Part shown: piece by piece, positions 53,020 through 62,661 of the stretch
Layout: every line of letters starts with the position of its first letter
Numbering within the stretch: the stretch's first letter is position 1
Assembly (NCBI GenBank): GCA_037443645.1
Contig: JBBINY010000002.1
Span: 1-64,000, forward strand
Length of the DNA stretch: 64,000 nt
Reading direction: 5' to 3'
Source: UBA2336 sp037443645
GTDB taxonomy: Bacteria; Bacteroidota; Bacteroidia; Cytophagales; Cyclobacteriaceae
Translations under genes and position numbers: made by a program
Notes under the pieces: model-generated
What the model was told of the DNA's origin: nothing
The model's input: only the letters and a program-made list of their open reading frames with translations
Database searches by the model: none

Positions 53020-55086
53020 ATGACAGGAAAATTTGTTACGGTCCTTGCAATTTGCTCGTTCTCTTTGGTCCAGGCTCAAATCTTAAAGCCGGCTACCTGG
53101 TCGTGGAAAGCGGCTAAAAATGCGGTAGCTACTAATGAGGAAATTGACCTGATCTTTACCGTTACCACCGATAAGAACTGGTATGTCTATGCCAACGACT
53201 TCGATCCTGATTGCGGACCCTTGCTCACCACCGTAACCTTTGAGAATCATAATTCATTTGAGTTGGTTGGACCGCTTAAGGCTATAAACCCGGTAGCCAA
53301 GCATGACGAGATTTTTGATTGCGATGTGAAAATTTTCAAGAACACCGGTGAATTCAGGCAGCGGATTCGGGTATTGCGTAAAGCCCTGAAACTGGCCGGC
53401 ATCATCGAAGGGCAAACCTGCACAGAAATTGACGGGAAATGCATCCCTTTTGAAAGTGATTTTGAGTTTACCGGCATTTCCGTTGCGGGGAACGAAGTGA
53501 AACCATCCGGATCTGAAAACGGATCATCCCCTCCTGAAGCACAACAGGAAGATACAACACCACGTGCGACATCACCAACCATCCCGTACGGCACCGTGAA
53601 AGGGCCGGTGTTGGAGAAATCAATTCTTGAAGGAACCGATAGCTTGAGCGATGAGTCATTTTTCGGATACCTGGCGTTTGCCTTTGTACTGGGCCTGATT
53701 TCACTGATAACACCGTGTGTGTTTCCCATGGTGCCGATGACGGTAACTTTTTTTCTGCGCGATAACCAGTCAAAACGTGAGGGCATCCGAAACGCCATAA
53801 TCTTTGGAGTGTCCATCATAACCATTTATACTCTTGCCGGAACCTTCTTCGCGGTGTTACTTGGCGCTGAAGGACTAAATGCATTGGCTACACATTGGGC
53901 GCCAAACCTGTTCGTATTTGTCATCTTTATTGTGTTCGCACTTTCTTTTTTAGGATTGTTTGAAATCAATGCGCCCCATCAACTGGTGAACAAAGCCGAT
54001 CAGAAAGCAGAGAAGGGCGGACTGGCCGGTATTTTTTTTATGGCAGCAACGTTGGTGTTGGTTTCTTTCTCGTGCACCATCCCGATCGTGGGTAACGTAG
54101 TGGTTATGTCAGCCGGGGGGCAGATTGTAAAACCCATTTTGGCCATGTTCTCCTACTCGCTTGCCTTTGCCATTCCGTTCACCCTCTTCGCTATCTTTCC
54201 GGAGTGGATGAAAGGGTTGCCCAAATCGGGCGGTTGGCTTAATGCGGTAAAAGTTACCCTGGGTTTTCTGGAGCTTGCGCTGGCGCTGAAATTTTTCAGC
54301 ATTGCCGATCAGGCTTACCACTGGGGCATGCTCGACCGGGATACCAACATTGCTTTGTGGATTGTTATCTTTTCGCTGCTGGCATTTTACCTGCTCGGAA
54401 AAATCAGCCTGCCTCATGATAGTCAGGTTGAAAAGGTATCCGTACCGCGCCTGTTGCTGGCAACACTTGTATTCTCATTTGTAATTTACCTGGTGCCCGG
54501 TTTATGGGGCGCGCCATTGAAAGCATTAGCAGGCTACCTGCCTCCGCAACATACGCATGACTTCGACCTGGTGGCGATGACACGCAGTACCCGTGCCAAT
54601 GAAATTTGTGACGCCCCCAAGTATGCCGATTTTCTTCATCTGCCTCACGGATTACAAGGCTATTTTGATTATGAGCAGGCCCTGAACTGCGCGCGCCAGC
54701 AAAACAAACCGTTGTTTATTGATTTTACCGGGCACGGCTGCACCAATTGCCGCGAAATGGAGGCCGTGGTGTGGAGCGACCCATTGGTGCTGGAACGGCT
54801 GAAGAACGATTTTGTAATCGTAGCATTGTATGTTGATGATAAAACCCCGCTGCCTGAAAAGGAGTGGATTACCTCTTCGTACGATAACAAGGTGAAGAAA
54901 ACCATCGGAAAGAAAAATGCCGACCTGCAGATTACCAACCTCGATAATAATGCCCAGCCGTTTTATGTGCTCGTTGGCAAGGATGAGCGTGTGCTGGCCT
55001 GGCCTTACGGTTACGACCGCAGTGTTGAAAAGTTTGTGGCGTTCCTTGACAGCGGTAAGAAAAAATTCTCCGAGCTGTATAAGTAA
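53020..55086 (+). CDS. dsbD: thiol:disulfide interchange protein DsbD
   Basis: 688 residues from the ATG at 53020 (signal MTGKFVTVLAICSFSLVQAQ). N-terminal DsbD-alpha domain (about 20-170; DFDPDCGPL, EGQTCTEIDGKC), a central eight-helix membrane domain with SLITPCVFPMVP and SFSCTIPIVG (redox Cys pair), and a C-terminal thioredoxin domain FIDFTGHGCTNCREME (C-x-x-C, about 573-576). It carries electrons from cytoplasmic thioredoxin to periplasmic partners such as the TlpA-like protein at 7927. A linker (about 165-205) is charged and repetitive. Confidence 0.95.
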   Translation: MTGKFVTVLAICSFSLVQAQILKPATWSWKAAKNAVATNEEIDLIFTVTTDKNWYVYANDFDPDCGPLLTTVTFENHNSFELVGPLKAINPVAKHDEIFDCDVKIFKNTGEFRQRIRVLRKALKLAGIIEGQTCTEIDGKCIPFESDFEFTGISVAGNEVKPSGSENGSSPPEAQQEDTTPRATSPTIPYGTVKGPVLEKSILEGTDSLSDESFFGYLAFAFVLGLISLITPCVFPMVPMTVTFFLRDNQSKREGIRNAIIFGVSIITIYTLAGTFFAVLLGAEGLNALATHWAPNLFVFVIFIVFALSFLGLFEINAPHQLVNKADQKAEKGGLAGIFFMAATLVLVSFSCTIPIVGNVVVMSAGGQIVKPILAMFSYSLAFAIPFTLFAIFPEWMKGLPKSGGWLNAVKVTLGFLELALALKFFSIADQAYHWGMLDRDTNIALWIVIFSLLAFYLLGKISLPHDSQVEKVSVPRLLLATLVFSFVIYLVPGLWGAPLKALAGYLPPQHTHDFDLVAMTRSTRANEICDAPKYADFLHLPHGLQGYFDYEQALNCARQQNKPLFIDFTGHGCTNCREMEAVVWSDPLVLERLKNDFVIVALYVDDKTPLPEKEWITSSYDNKVKKTIGKKNADLQITNLDNNAQPFYVLVGKDERVLAWPYGYDRSVEKFVAFLDSGKKKFSELYK

Positions 55087-55099
55087 GGACTCGGGCTGA

Positions 55100-55132
55100 T
55101 TGGCCCGCCATTCCAAAAAATGGCTATCTTTA
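55100..55132 (+). promoter_or_regulatory. candidate promoter of the M23 peptidase gene
   Basis: TTG (55100-55102), 22-bp spacer, then TATCTTTA (55125-55132), near the TTG/TAnnTTTG consensus. It overlaps a GC hairpin (CGGGC 55092-55096 / GCCCG 55103-55107) that may end dsbD transcription. Confidence 0.4.
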
Positions 55133-55192
55133 CCCGACTCATTTTTTAATCTTGTCCGTATTTTTTAACAACCGCTAAAAAAGCATAACCAT

Positions 55193-56458
55193 ATGCAGAA
55201 GTGGATCGGATACCTGGGTATTTTAAGCATTGTCTTCCTGATTGGCATTCGCCCGATTGAGCCAACGCCTGCAGCCGTGGTTGCTTCCGGTTATTTTCCG
55301 GTTTCAGTACCTACGTTACCGGTAACCCGGTACGGCATACCGGTGAGCGATCACCTGGTTATTGAAGATAAAATTAAGCGCAATCAGTTCCTTTCAGACC
55401 TGTTCAGGGAGTATCGGGTTCCTGCAAAACTCATTAACCAGGCAGTTCTTATTCCCCGATCGGTATTCGATGTGCGCAAGGTAACACCCGATAAAAAATA
55501 CACGGTTATCACTGCATCGGATTCATTGCGAAGTCCTAAAGCAATCATTTATGAGCCTAATCCGATCGATTACGTGATTTTCAGGTTTGAAGATTCCCTC
55601 TCGGTGGAGGTCTGCCAGCGTGATGTCGTGGTTGTTGAAAAAGAGATTAGCGGAACGATAGAGACCACGTTGTTTCACACCATTGCTCAGTTGGGAATTT
55701 CGTATGAGCTCACCAATAAGTTCGTTGATATTTTTGCCTGGCAGGTTGACTTTCAAAGGCTTCAGCGTGGTGATGAGTTTAAACTGATTTATGAAGAACT
55801 TCAGGTGGAGGGAAAGCCCATCGCCATTCAGCGGATTAACGGCATTTACTTTAATCATGCTGGTATTCCCTATTACGCAATTCCGTTTAACCAGGGAGAA
55901 GGCCTGGATTATTTTGATGAGCAAGGAAAAAGCCTCCGTAAGGCACTCCTGAAATATCCGATTGAATTCACGCGGATCAGTTCGCGCTATTCCGGCAACC
56001 GGTTCCATCCGGTGCTTAAAGTAAACAGGCCTCATCTCGGTACTGATTTCGCTGCGCCAACAGGCACACCCATCCGCTCGGTGGGCGATGGCATTGTAGA
56101 AGAAGCGGGCTATTCCGCCAACAACGGAAACTTTGTAAAAATCAGGCACAACAGCACCTATACCACGCAATACCTTCACATGGCTAAAATTGCACCGGGC
56201 ATTCAGCGCGGAGTGCGGGTAAAACAGGCACAATGGATCGGAAATGTAGGAAGCACCGGGCTTGCCACAGGTCCGCACTTATGCTATCGGTTTTGGAAAA
56301 ACGGAAAACAAGTAGATGCCCTCAAGGTTGAACTCCCCCCTTCACAACCCATCCATGCAGACCAACGTCAGCGGTTCGATGATTTTAAAACAGGGGTGCT
56401 GTTGCGATTGCAGGCAATTCCTTCGTCAGGCCAGGTTGTGCTGGCTTCGGTATTTTAA
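55193..56458 (+). CDS. M23 family metallopeptidase
   Basis: 421 residues with an N-terminal signal or anchor helix (YLGILSIVFLIGIRP). The LytM domain begins near residue 265: RPHLGTDFAAPTGTPI (HxxxD, about 281), TQYLHM and TGPHLCYRFWKNGK. The last motif, normally HxH, is HLC, so the second His is replaced by Cys. An OapA/LysM-like N-terminal half (about 50-250) precedes it. Family members cut peptidoglycan crosslinks or regulate other enzymes. The HxC variant may still bind Zn, as Cys can be a ligand; I recall such variants in Bacteroidota but cannot confirm it here. Confidence 0.88.
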   Translation: MQKWIGYLGILSIVFLIGIRPIEPTPAAVVASGYFPVSVPTLPVTRYGIPVSDHLVIEDKIKRNQFLSDLFREYRVPAKLINQAVLIPRSVFDVRKVTPDKKYTVITASDSLRSPKAIIYEPNPIDYVIFRFEDSLSVEVCQRDVVVVEKEISGTIETTLFHTIAQLGISYELTNKFVDIFAWQVDFQRLQRGDEFKLIYEELQVEGKPIAIQRINGIYFNHAGIPYYAIPFNQGEGLDYFDEQGKSLRKALLKYPIEFTRISSRYSGNRFHPVLKVNRPHLGTDFAAPTGTPIRSVGDGIVEEAGYSANNGNFVKIRHNSTYTTQYLHMAKIAPGIQRGVRVKQAQWIGNVGSTGLATGPHLCYRFWKNGKQVDALKVELPPSQPIHADQRQRFDDFKTGVLLRLQAIPSSGQVVLASVF

Positions 56459-56519
56459 GCTGCAAAATTTTAGAGCAACTGTGCGCGTTTGACAGGTAGA
56501 TTTCGTATAAGTTTACAAG

Positions 56520-58832
56520 ATGAGCCTGACGACACGAGGTGTTGGCATTGTGATTTGGGTTTTGATTACCCAGGTGGTAGTCGCACAAAAAGTTGCTTTG
56601 GTGTTAAGCGGAGGAGCAGCAAAGGGCATTGCGCATATCGGGGTACTAAAGGCCCTGGAAGAGAACAACATTCCTATCGACTATGTTGTGGGCACATCTA
56701 TGGGTGGTATTGTGGGGGGCTTTTATGCGGCCGGGTATAGCCCTGACGAAATTGAGAAACTGGTATTGGCCGATGATTTTTTGCGCTGGGTAAGGGGCAT
56801 GCCCGAACGCGGACATAACTACCACTACTATGGCCATGATGATGCACCCGACTTTGTTACACTAAATCTTTCGCTTGATTCGGCCCTGGCCTTTCAATTA
56901 AATACAAGTCTGGCCAGCGATGTTTCCCTGAATTTTATGCTCCATGAGAAATTGGTGCAGGCATCGGCTATCGCAAAGGGAAATTTCGATAGTTTATTAG
57001 TACCGTTTCGTGCCGTAGCAGCCGAAGTATTTACCCAAAGCCAGGTAATCCTCAGGCGTGGCATGTTGGGCAGCGCATTACGGGCAACCCAAACCGTTCC
57101 ATTTTTTTACACCCCCATCCGCGTTGAAGGAAAATACCTGTTTGACGGGGGAATCTACAACAATTTTCCGGTGGATGTAGCCGGTAAGGAGTTTGGTCCG
57201 GATGTGGTTATCGGCAGCAATGTTTCATCAAAGATCTATAAAGAGTATCCTTACCGCGAAGATGATAAGCTTATAGCCCGATCCTTGCTCTACATGCTGC
57301 TGGATAACTCCGATCCGGCCGATCTGGATTCAACCGGTATATACATTGAGCCGAACGTAAGGGAATACACCTCATTTGATTTTTCTCAGGCAAAAGCACT
57401 GATCGACAGCGGCTATCGCCAAACCTTGCGCGCCATGCCGGAAATCAAATCAAAGATCACTGCCCAACGAACACCGGAAGAAGTAGCCAGCGCACGCGCC
57501 CGGTTTTATGCACAGTCACAACCCCTGGAGTTTGGAGCCCTTTCATTCAGTTCGTTTAATTCAAAACAGCGGCAGTACGTCCGCAGGATTTTTAATGATA
57601 AACCGGGTAATCATCCGCTTAGCATGCGCGATGTGAAACAGGGGTACTTCAAATTAGTTTCGGAAACCTATTTCAACAATGTATATCCAACCATGTACTT
57701 TGATACAACGGTTTCAGTGTTCAGGTTGCACTTGGCGAAGAGACCTCAGAAGAACTTCAGGGTTGATTTTGGCGGGGTAATCGCTTCGCGGAATGTGAGT
57801 AATGTGTATCTCGGTTTAAACTACTTTTATTTTAATCGGGCACTGACCCATCTCTATGCAGGCCTTCAAACCGGAAGTTTTTACCAGTCGGTAATCGCCA
57901 ACGCGCGGCTCGATTTTCCTTTTTTTGGCCGGTTTTACTTGCAGCCCGAAGTAGTTTATAATGGGTATGATTATCTGGAAGTCACCGATCTGGTGGAAAA
58001 GATCACGCCCACTGTTTTGAAACGTTTTGACAGAAGGGCAACGATGAAAATCGGCTGGCCGGTTGGCAAGGCGATAAAGTCTGGATTATTCTTTACCGGA
58101 TTCAATAATCAAGACCGCTACTCCAATTACAAGTCCTTCAATAGTTCTGATACCCTGGATGTCCTCAACCTTTCCGGATACCGAACCGGGGTTCAATTTA
58201 CTAGCAGTACGCTCGATCGCAAGCAGTACGCTTCATCAGGAAGTGCCTTCTCTCTGACTGTTCAATACAGTAACCTTACTGAAAACTATGAAGCCGGAAG
58301 CACGGCAGATCCGGCTTTGCAGAACAGTCCTTCACGAAAAATGGAGTGGTTTCAATTGCGCGTTACGGCTCAGCAGTATTACAGTAAAGGGTGGTTCCGC
58401 CCGGGGTACTATGCTGAGGCGGTATTCTCCAATCAGCCCGTTTTCCGTAATTATTTTGGTACAGTTATCAATGCACCGGCTTTTCTGCCGTTGCAAGACA
58501 GCCGCACACTCATTTTAGAAAATTTCAGAGCTTTTAATTACCTGGCCTTTGGGCTACGGCATGCTATCATTATCAAGCCCCGCACACTGGATTGGCGGAT
58601 TGACGGGTATTTGTTTAAACCGATCGAATACATCCGGCAGGGTGCTAACCAGGAGGCTGTAATCGACAGTGAATTAACGAAAGTGTACCTTGCCCTGACA
58701 ACCGGCCCGGTTTATCACTCCCCCATTGGCCCCGTTAGCCTCAGCCTTAACTACTACGATGATGCAGAGAGCCAGATCGGGGTGATGCTCCATGTAGGTT
58801 TTCTTCTCTTTAACAAGCATACCATGGATTAG
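56520..58832 (+). CDS. patatin-like phospholipase with outer-membrane beta-barrel
   Basis: 770 residues. Signal peptide to about 23 (VAQ), then the patatin domain: oxyanion loop SGGAAKGIAHIG, nucleophile S60 in GTSMGG, and the Asp of FDGGIYNNFPVD (about 206). Residues about 330-440 look like a POTRA/linker region; about 430-770 form a beta-barrel of the bacterial surface antigen/BamA class, ending in an aromatic strand. The layout is that of PlpD-type (type Vd) autotransporters and RssA-like lipases; it would hydrolyse phospholipids at the outer membrane. Confidence 0.92.
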   Translation: MSLTTRGVGIVIWVLITQVVVAQKVALVLSGGAAKGIAHIGVLKALEENNIPIDYVVGTSMGGIVGGFYAAGYSPDEIEKLVLADDFLRWVRGMPERGHNYHYYGHDDAPDFVTLNLSLDSALAFQLNTSLASDVSLNFMLHEKLVQASAIAKGNFDSLLVPFRAVAAEVFTQSQVILRRGMLGSALRATQTVPFFYTPIRVEGKYLFDGGIYNNFPVDVAGKEFGPDVVIGSNVSSKIYKEYPYREDDKLIARSLLYMLLDNSDPADLDSTGIYIEPNVREYTSFDFSQAKALIDSGYRQTLRAMPEIKSKITAQRTPEEVASARARFYAQSQPLEFGALSFSSFNSKQRQYVRRIFNDKPGNHPLSMRDVKQGYFKLVSETYFNNVYPTMYFDTTVSVFRLHLAKRPQKNFRVDFGGVIASRNVSNVYLGLNYFYFNRALTHLYAGLQTGSFYQSVIANARLDFPFFGRFYLQPEVVYNGYDYLEVTDLVEKITPTVLKRFDRRATMKIGWPVGKAIKSGLFFTGFNNQDRYSNYKSFNSSDTLDVLNLSGYRTGVQFTSSTLDRKQYASSGSAFSLTVQYSNLTENYEAGSTADPALQNSPSRKMEWFQLRVTAQQYYSKGWFRPGYYAEAVFSNQPVFRNYFGTVINAPAFLPLQDSRTLILENFRAFNYLAFGLRHAIIIKPRTLDWRIDGYLFKPIEYIRQGANQEAVIDSELTKVYLALTTGPVYHSPIGPVSLSLNYYDDAESQIGVMLHVGFLLFNKHTMD

Positions 58833-58967
58833 AGCCAGGAATGCCTGAAATTTGCTCTTTCTATACGAGGCCGTAATCACCTTTAAACGGTTAATTGATG
58901 TACTGTTTCGGAGGTTTTTTAAAATTTAGCTATGTTTAAACCTTGAAATAAACCCACCAAACCGTTC

Positions 58968-61001
58968 ATGAGGAGAGTTTTACTACCCATTCTGCTTAGC
59001 CAGTTTTTATGGATTCCTGCCTCCGCCCAGGTTGTTCAATGGGCTTCTAAGGTTATCGGTTTTTCATCTGAGCTCACCCCCGTTCAGTATTCCGCCCAAC
59101 AGGTGCTTGGCAAGCCCAACGTACTGCCGGCCGGAGGACAAAACCCGAGCGCATGGGCTCCCGATAAGCCTAACCGGAAGGAATTTCTGAAACTCGGTTT
59201 TGAAAACCCGATAAGCATTCAGCAGATTGCCATTGCGGAATCACACAATCCCAGTGCATTGTTCAGGATTCTTCTTTATGACGAAAGCGGTAAAGAGTAT
59301 GAGGTAAGCACACTCAATCCACAGGCTGTTCCGCTAAAGGGACGTATGCTGAATTTGTTTGTGGAGAAAACACCCTACAAGGTTGCTGCTGTGAAACTTG
59401 AGTTTGACGGAGCGGCCGTGCCCGACTACTACGGGATTGACGCCATCGCGATAAGCGATTCAAACTACCCGATCATTGCATTTATCCCGAAGCCCTCCCT
59501 GCTGGCATCCGGAATCATCATTGAGCAACTTGATGAAAATGTGAACAGCGACTATGCCGAACTGAATCCAATCCTTTCGCCCGATGGAAAAACCCTGTAC
59601 TTCAGCCGCAGAAATCATCCCGAAAATATGGGCGGTGTAAACGATAAGGAAGACATCTGGTACTCGGAATTGGGAGAAGACGGCAAATGGCAACTGGCGC
59701 GGAACATGGGCCCGCAATTCAACAACGAACATCCCAACTTTATAAACTCCATTAATTCGGTAACTCCGGACGGGCGATCAGCCGTGATGTTGCTTGGCAA
59801 CAAGTACCTCCCTAAAGGAAAGATGCTGGCGGGTGTTTCGGTAAGCTCCAATGTAGGCGGCCGATGGGCTGAACCGGTTCCGTTAAACATTACCAACGAT
59901 TATAATTTTAACGAGAAAGCAAACTACTTCCTCACCAACAACCGAAAAACATTGATCATGTCAGTTGAACGCGAGGATTCTCAGGGCGATCGTGATTTGT
60001 ATGTATCGTTTATGAAGGACGACAGCGTGTGGACCGAGCCGCTTAACCTGGGAAATGTGGTGAACACGGCTGCTGAAGAGTCGGCCCCGTTTCTTGCGGC
60101 CGGTGATAAGACCTTGTACTTTTCATCCAACGGATTTAGTGGTTATGGAGGCACCGATATATATGTATCGAAACGCCTGGATGATACCTGGACAAACTGG
60201 TCCGAGCCGGAAAACCTGGGTCCGGAGATCAATTCTCCGCTCGAAGATCTGTTCTTTAATATTCCTGCCGAAAGCGAATATGCATACTACTCCCGCGGGG
60301 TTACCGAAACAAATACAGATATCTTCAGGGTAAAGTTGCCCATCATGCGAAGTCCTGAACCCTGGGTTACTGTAAAGGGTAAGCTGGTTGACGCAGAAAC
60401 CGGAAAACCTATTGGCGCAAAGATTATTTACGAACGATTGCCTGATGGCACCGAACTGGGGATAGCGCAGTCGAACCCTGAAACCGGGGAGTATGAGATA
60501 AAACTTCCTGGGGGGTATTTATACGGCATTCGTGCCGAAGCCAAAGACCATGTTTCAGAAAGTCAGAATCTTGATTTGCGAAACATTACTTCGGATGTAG
60601 TCATCCAAAACAAAGATTTTAACCTGCAACCGATTAGGGTAGCGCGAATTGATGAAAATGCCACAATCACGTTGAACAACATTTTCTTTGATTTTGACAA
60701 AGCAACTCTGAAACCGGAGTCGTTTCCTGAGTTAAACAGGCTGGTAACCCTGATGAACGAACGCCCTACTATGCAGGTAGAAATTGACGGCCATACCTGC
60801 GATATTGGCGAGGAGCAATATAACCTGGGTCTTTCGGAACGCAGGGCAAAAGCGGTTCAGAAATACATCATCGGTAAGGGCATTGAAGCATCGCGTGTGG
60901 CCGTGCAGTTCTTTGGCGAGACCCGGCCGGTCGTTGAAAATACCAACCGGGAAACACGCAGAAAGAACAGAAGAGTGGAGTTCAAAATCGTTAACCTATA
61001 A
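58968..61001 (+). CDS. OmpA-family protein with discoidin-like and PD40 domains
   Basis: 677 residues. Signal peptide to about 20. A discoidin-like N-terminal domain (about 25-165; GQNPSAWAPDKPNRKEFLKL) is followed by PD40/WD-type blades (LNPILSPDGKTLYFSRR; SAPFLAAGDKTLYFSSNGF), a carboxypeptidase-regulatory-like fold (about 465-560; VTVKGKLVDAETGKPIGAKI) and OmpA C-terminal domain (about 565-677; FDFDKATLKPES, GHTCDIGEEQYN, NRRVEFKI). Where OmpA proteins have Asp to bind diaminopimelate (GHTD), this one has Cys, so peptidoglycan binding may be weakened. PorE of the type IX secretion system has related domain content. The next gene repeats the last two modules. Confidence 0.88.
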   Translation: MRRVLLPILLSQFLWIPASAQVVQWASKVIGFSSELTPVQYSAQQVLGKPNVLPAGGQNPSAWAPDKPNRKEFLKLGFENPISIQQIAIAESHNPSALFRILLYDESGKEYEVSTLNPQAVPLKGRMLNLFVEKTPYKVAAVKLEFDGAAVPDYYGIDAIAISDSNYPIIAFIPKPSLLASGIIIEQLDENVNSDYAELNPILSPDGKTLYFSRRNHPENMGGVNDKEDIWYSELGEDGKWQLARNMGPQFNNEHPNFINSINSVTPDGRSAVMLLGNKYLPKGKMLAGVSVSSNVGGRWAEPVPLNITNDYNFNEKANYFLTNNRKTLIMSVEREDSQGDRDLYVSFMKDDSVWTEPLNLGNVVNTAAEESAPFLAAGDKTLYFSSNGFSGYGGTDIYVSKRLDDTWTNWSEPENLGPEINSPLEDLFFNIPAESEYAYYSRGVTETNTDIFRVKLPIMRSPEPWVTVKGKLVDAETGKPIGAKIIYERLPDGTELGIAQSNPETGEYEIKLPGGYLYGIRAEAKDHVSESQNLDLRNITSDVVIQNKDFNLQPIRVARIDENATITLNNIFFDFDKATLKPESFPELNRLVTLMNERPTMQVEIDGHTCDIGEEQYNLGLSERRAKAVQKYIIGKGIEASRVAVQFFGETRPVVENTNRETRRKNRRVEFKIVNL

Positions 61002-61012
61002 TAGCGGACACC

Positions 61013-61714
61013 ATGAACCTGAGATGGATCGTTGGTTTGCTTTCCTTGTTTAGTGCTGCAAGCGTATTTGCCCAGGATGAAAATGCGGTTGTTGCCTCAG
61101 GAAGGGTATTGAATGCCGATACCAAAGAACCTTTAACAGCCCGAATTACTTATCAAAGTCTGCCGTATGGCAACCGGATGGGTGTTATCAATAACAGCAC
61201 GTTTAGTTTTTCGCTTTTTGACGGTGAGCGCTACTCCATTACCGTTGAAGCAGTGGGTTATGCCTCCGCTAAATACATGCTTGATCCGGCCGAAGCTTCT
61301 GAAGGGAAAATTGTAAAAGATATTGAGTTGCACCACACCACGGGCAATGCTAGTAAGAAGCATAAAGAAGGAACCGTTATGCGGTTGGATAACCTCATTT
61401 TTGAGGTGGCAAAATCCAAGATTGACCCATCTTCGTACGAGGAACTTGACCTGCTCGTTTCCATGATGAAGGAGCATCCGAATATGGTCATTCAGTTGGA
61501 AGGACATACCGATTATGTTGGTGATCCGGCAAAAAACCTTAAGCTCTCCCAACAACGCGTTGACGAGGTGAAGGAATACCTGGTAAAAAAAGGAGTCAGA
61601 AAGGAGCGCGTAAAAACGAAAGCCTTCGGTGGCACCCTGCCACTATCGCATGAGAATACACCCGAAGCCCGCAGGTTAAACCGCAGGGTGGAAGTGCGCA
61701 TTCTTCAAAACTGA
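61013..61714 (+). CDS. OmpA-family protein with carboxypeptidase-regulatory-like domain
   Basis: 233 residues with signal peptide (SVFAQ). A regulatory-like beta-sandwich (VASGRVLNADTKEPLTARI) and an OmpA C-terminal domain (FEVAKSKIDPSSYEELD, LEGHTDYVGDPAKNLKLSQQR, NRRVEVRI) with intact DAP-binding Asp and Arg. It looks like a duplicate of the final 230 residues of the preceding gene, 11 bp upstream, and could be an outer-membrane-to-wall tether co-expressed with it. Confidence 0.9.
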   Translation: MNLRWIVGLLSLFSAASVFAQDENAVVASGRVLNADTKEPLTARITYQSLPYGNRMGVINNSTFSFSLFDGERYSITVEAVGYASAKYMLDPAEASEGKIVKDIELHHTTGNASKKHKEGTVMRLDNLIFEVAKSKIDPSSYEELDLLVSMMKEHPNMVIQLEGHTDYVGDPAKNLKLSQQRVDEVKEYLVKKGVRKERVKTKAFGGTLPLSHENTPEARRLNRRVEVRILQN

Positions 61715-61715
61715 T

Positions 61716-62543
61716 TTAAGGCTGAAGACTTGCAACAACTGGTAGTGCCCTGTACCGGATGGTTTGCAATTTCTTTTTAAAGGCCGACTTATCACCCGTG
61801 CTCAGTGTGTTGTTTTCATGCACGGTAATCAGCAACAGGTTGGCTAAGGCTTCAATCCGTGGAGAGGAATACCGACTTATAGCTTCACCCAGGTAGGTTA
61901 CAGCATGCTGCAGGTTGTGCCTGTTGTAGGCCCGAATGGCCAGGTTGTAGTAAAGCAGTCCGGTCAGCTCCTCGGGTGTAACCGGATTGTACAGATCAAA
62001 TCCAAAATGGTAATAGGTTAAGTCGGCCCGCAATTCGGATTGAACGGGAAGCATGGTTCTATAATTTTCAATCCGGCTGGCAATCTCATTTTCGTTTTCT
62101 ACCAGGCCATTCGCCCGGTCGGTTGCTTCAATCAGCACGTCACCATCAGCAAAGCTGGCGAGAATAAAAATGTGGTAGTTGGTTTCAATAACCTGATGTG
62201 GAATGTTGAAGTGATAGAGAATGAGCGAATAGAGGGTTGTTCCCGTCAGGCAATTGTAGGTGCCATGGTCAAACAAGGAGGCAAACGTTGCCTCGCTGGC
62301 AAAGCGCTTCAGGTAGCGTTTGTGAGTGGCATTGAATACATACTGAAGGAACTCGCGCTCACCGGTCAACCGGGCTTTCCGGCCCTCAAGTTGTTCCAGG
62401 TAGCGGGAAAATGAGGTTGTTCGCCCCTCGGCTCCGGTGGTTGCCAGGAAGGCAGATAAATAGTGCCCGGTTGAAGGATTTGTGGTTTGCGACCACCCCT
62501 CAACCGCAAAAATTAGCACCAAAATAAGCCCTGCAAGTCTCAA
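61716..62543 (-). CDS. secreted transglutaminase-like protein
   Basis: 275 residues with signal peptide (to about 19). Catalytic residues of the transglutaminase/protease fold: Cys in HGTYNCLTGTTLYSLI, His in ETNYHIFILA, Asp in VLIEATD. The C-terminal 100 residues are helical and TPR-like (LLYYNLAIRAYNRHNLQHAV). Function unknown; many bacterial members are proteases. Its stop is one base beyond the OmpA stop, convergent. Confidence 0.8.
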   Translation of the reverse strand: MRLAGLILVLIFAVEGWSQTTNPSTGHYLSAFLATTGAEGRTTSFSRYLEQLEGRKARLTGEREFLQYVFNATHKRYLKRFASEATFASLFDHGTYNCLTGTTLYSLILYHFNIPHQVIETNYHIFILASFADGDVLIEATDRANGLVENENEIASRIENYRTMLPVQSELRADLTYYHFGFDLYNPVTPEELTGLLYYNLAIRAYNRHNLQHAVTYLGEAISRYSSPRIEALANLLLITVHENNTLSTGDKSAFKKKLQTIRYRALPVVASLQP

Positions 62544-62562
62544 TGTTATGCAAATGTTAAAT

Positions 62563-62585
62563 TTATGTTAACAAAATTAACATAA
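62563..62585. promoter_or_regulatory. 9-bp palindrome in divergent promoter
   Basis: TTATGTTAA (62563-62571) and TTAACATAA (62577-62585), 5-nt spacer, AT-rich, between the transglutaminase-like and aldehyde dehydrogenase genes. A possible operator serving either gene. Confidence 0.45.
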
Positions 62586-62661
62586 GATTAATTAAATGCA
62601 AGCAGTTGATAACATATTGGTAACATTGGATGGGGCAAGAAGATTTCACCAACTTTGGCTT

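Noticed and set aside
53247..53825. 192-residue open frame antisense to dsbD
   Set aside because: Shadow of dsbD, whose three domains are complete on the other strand.
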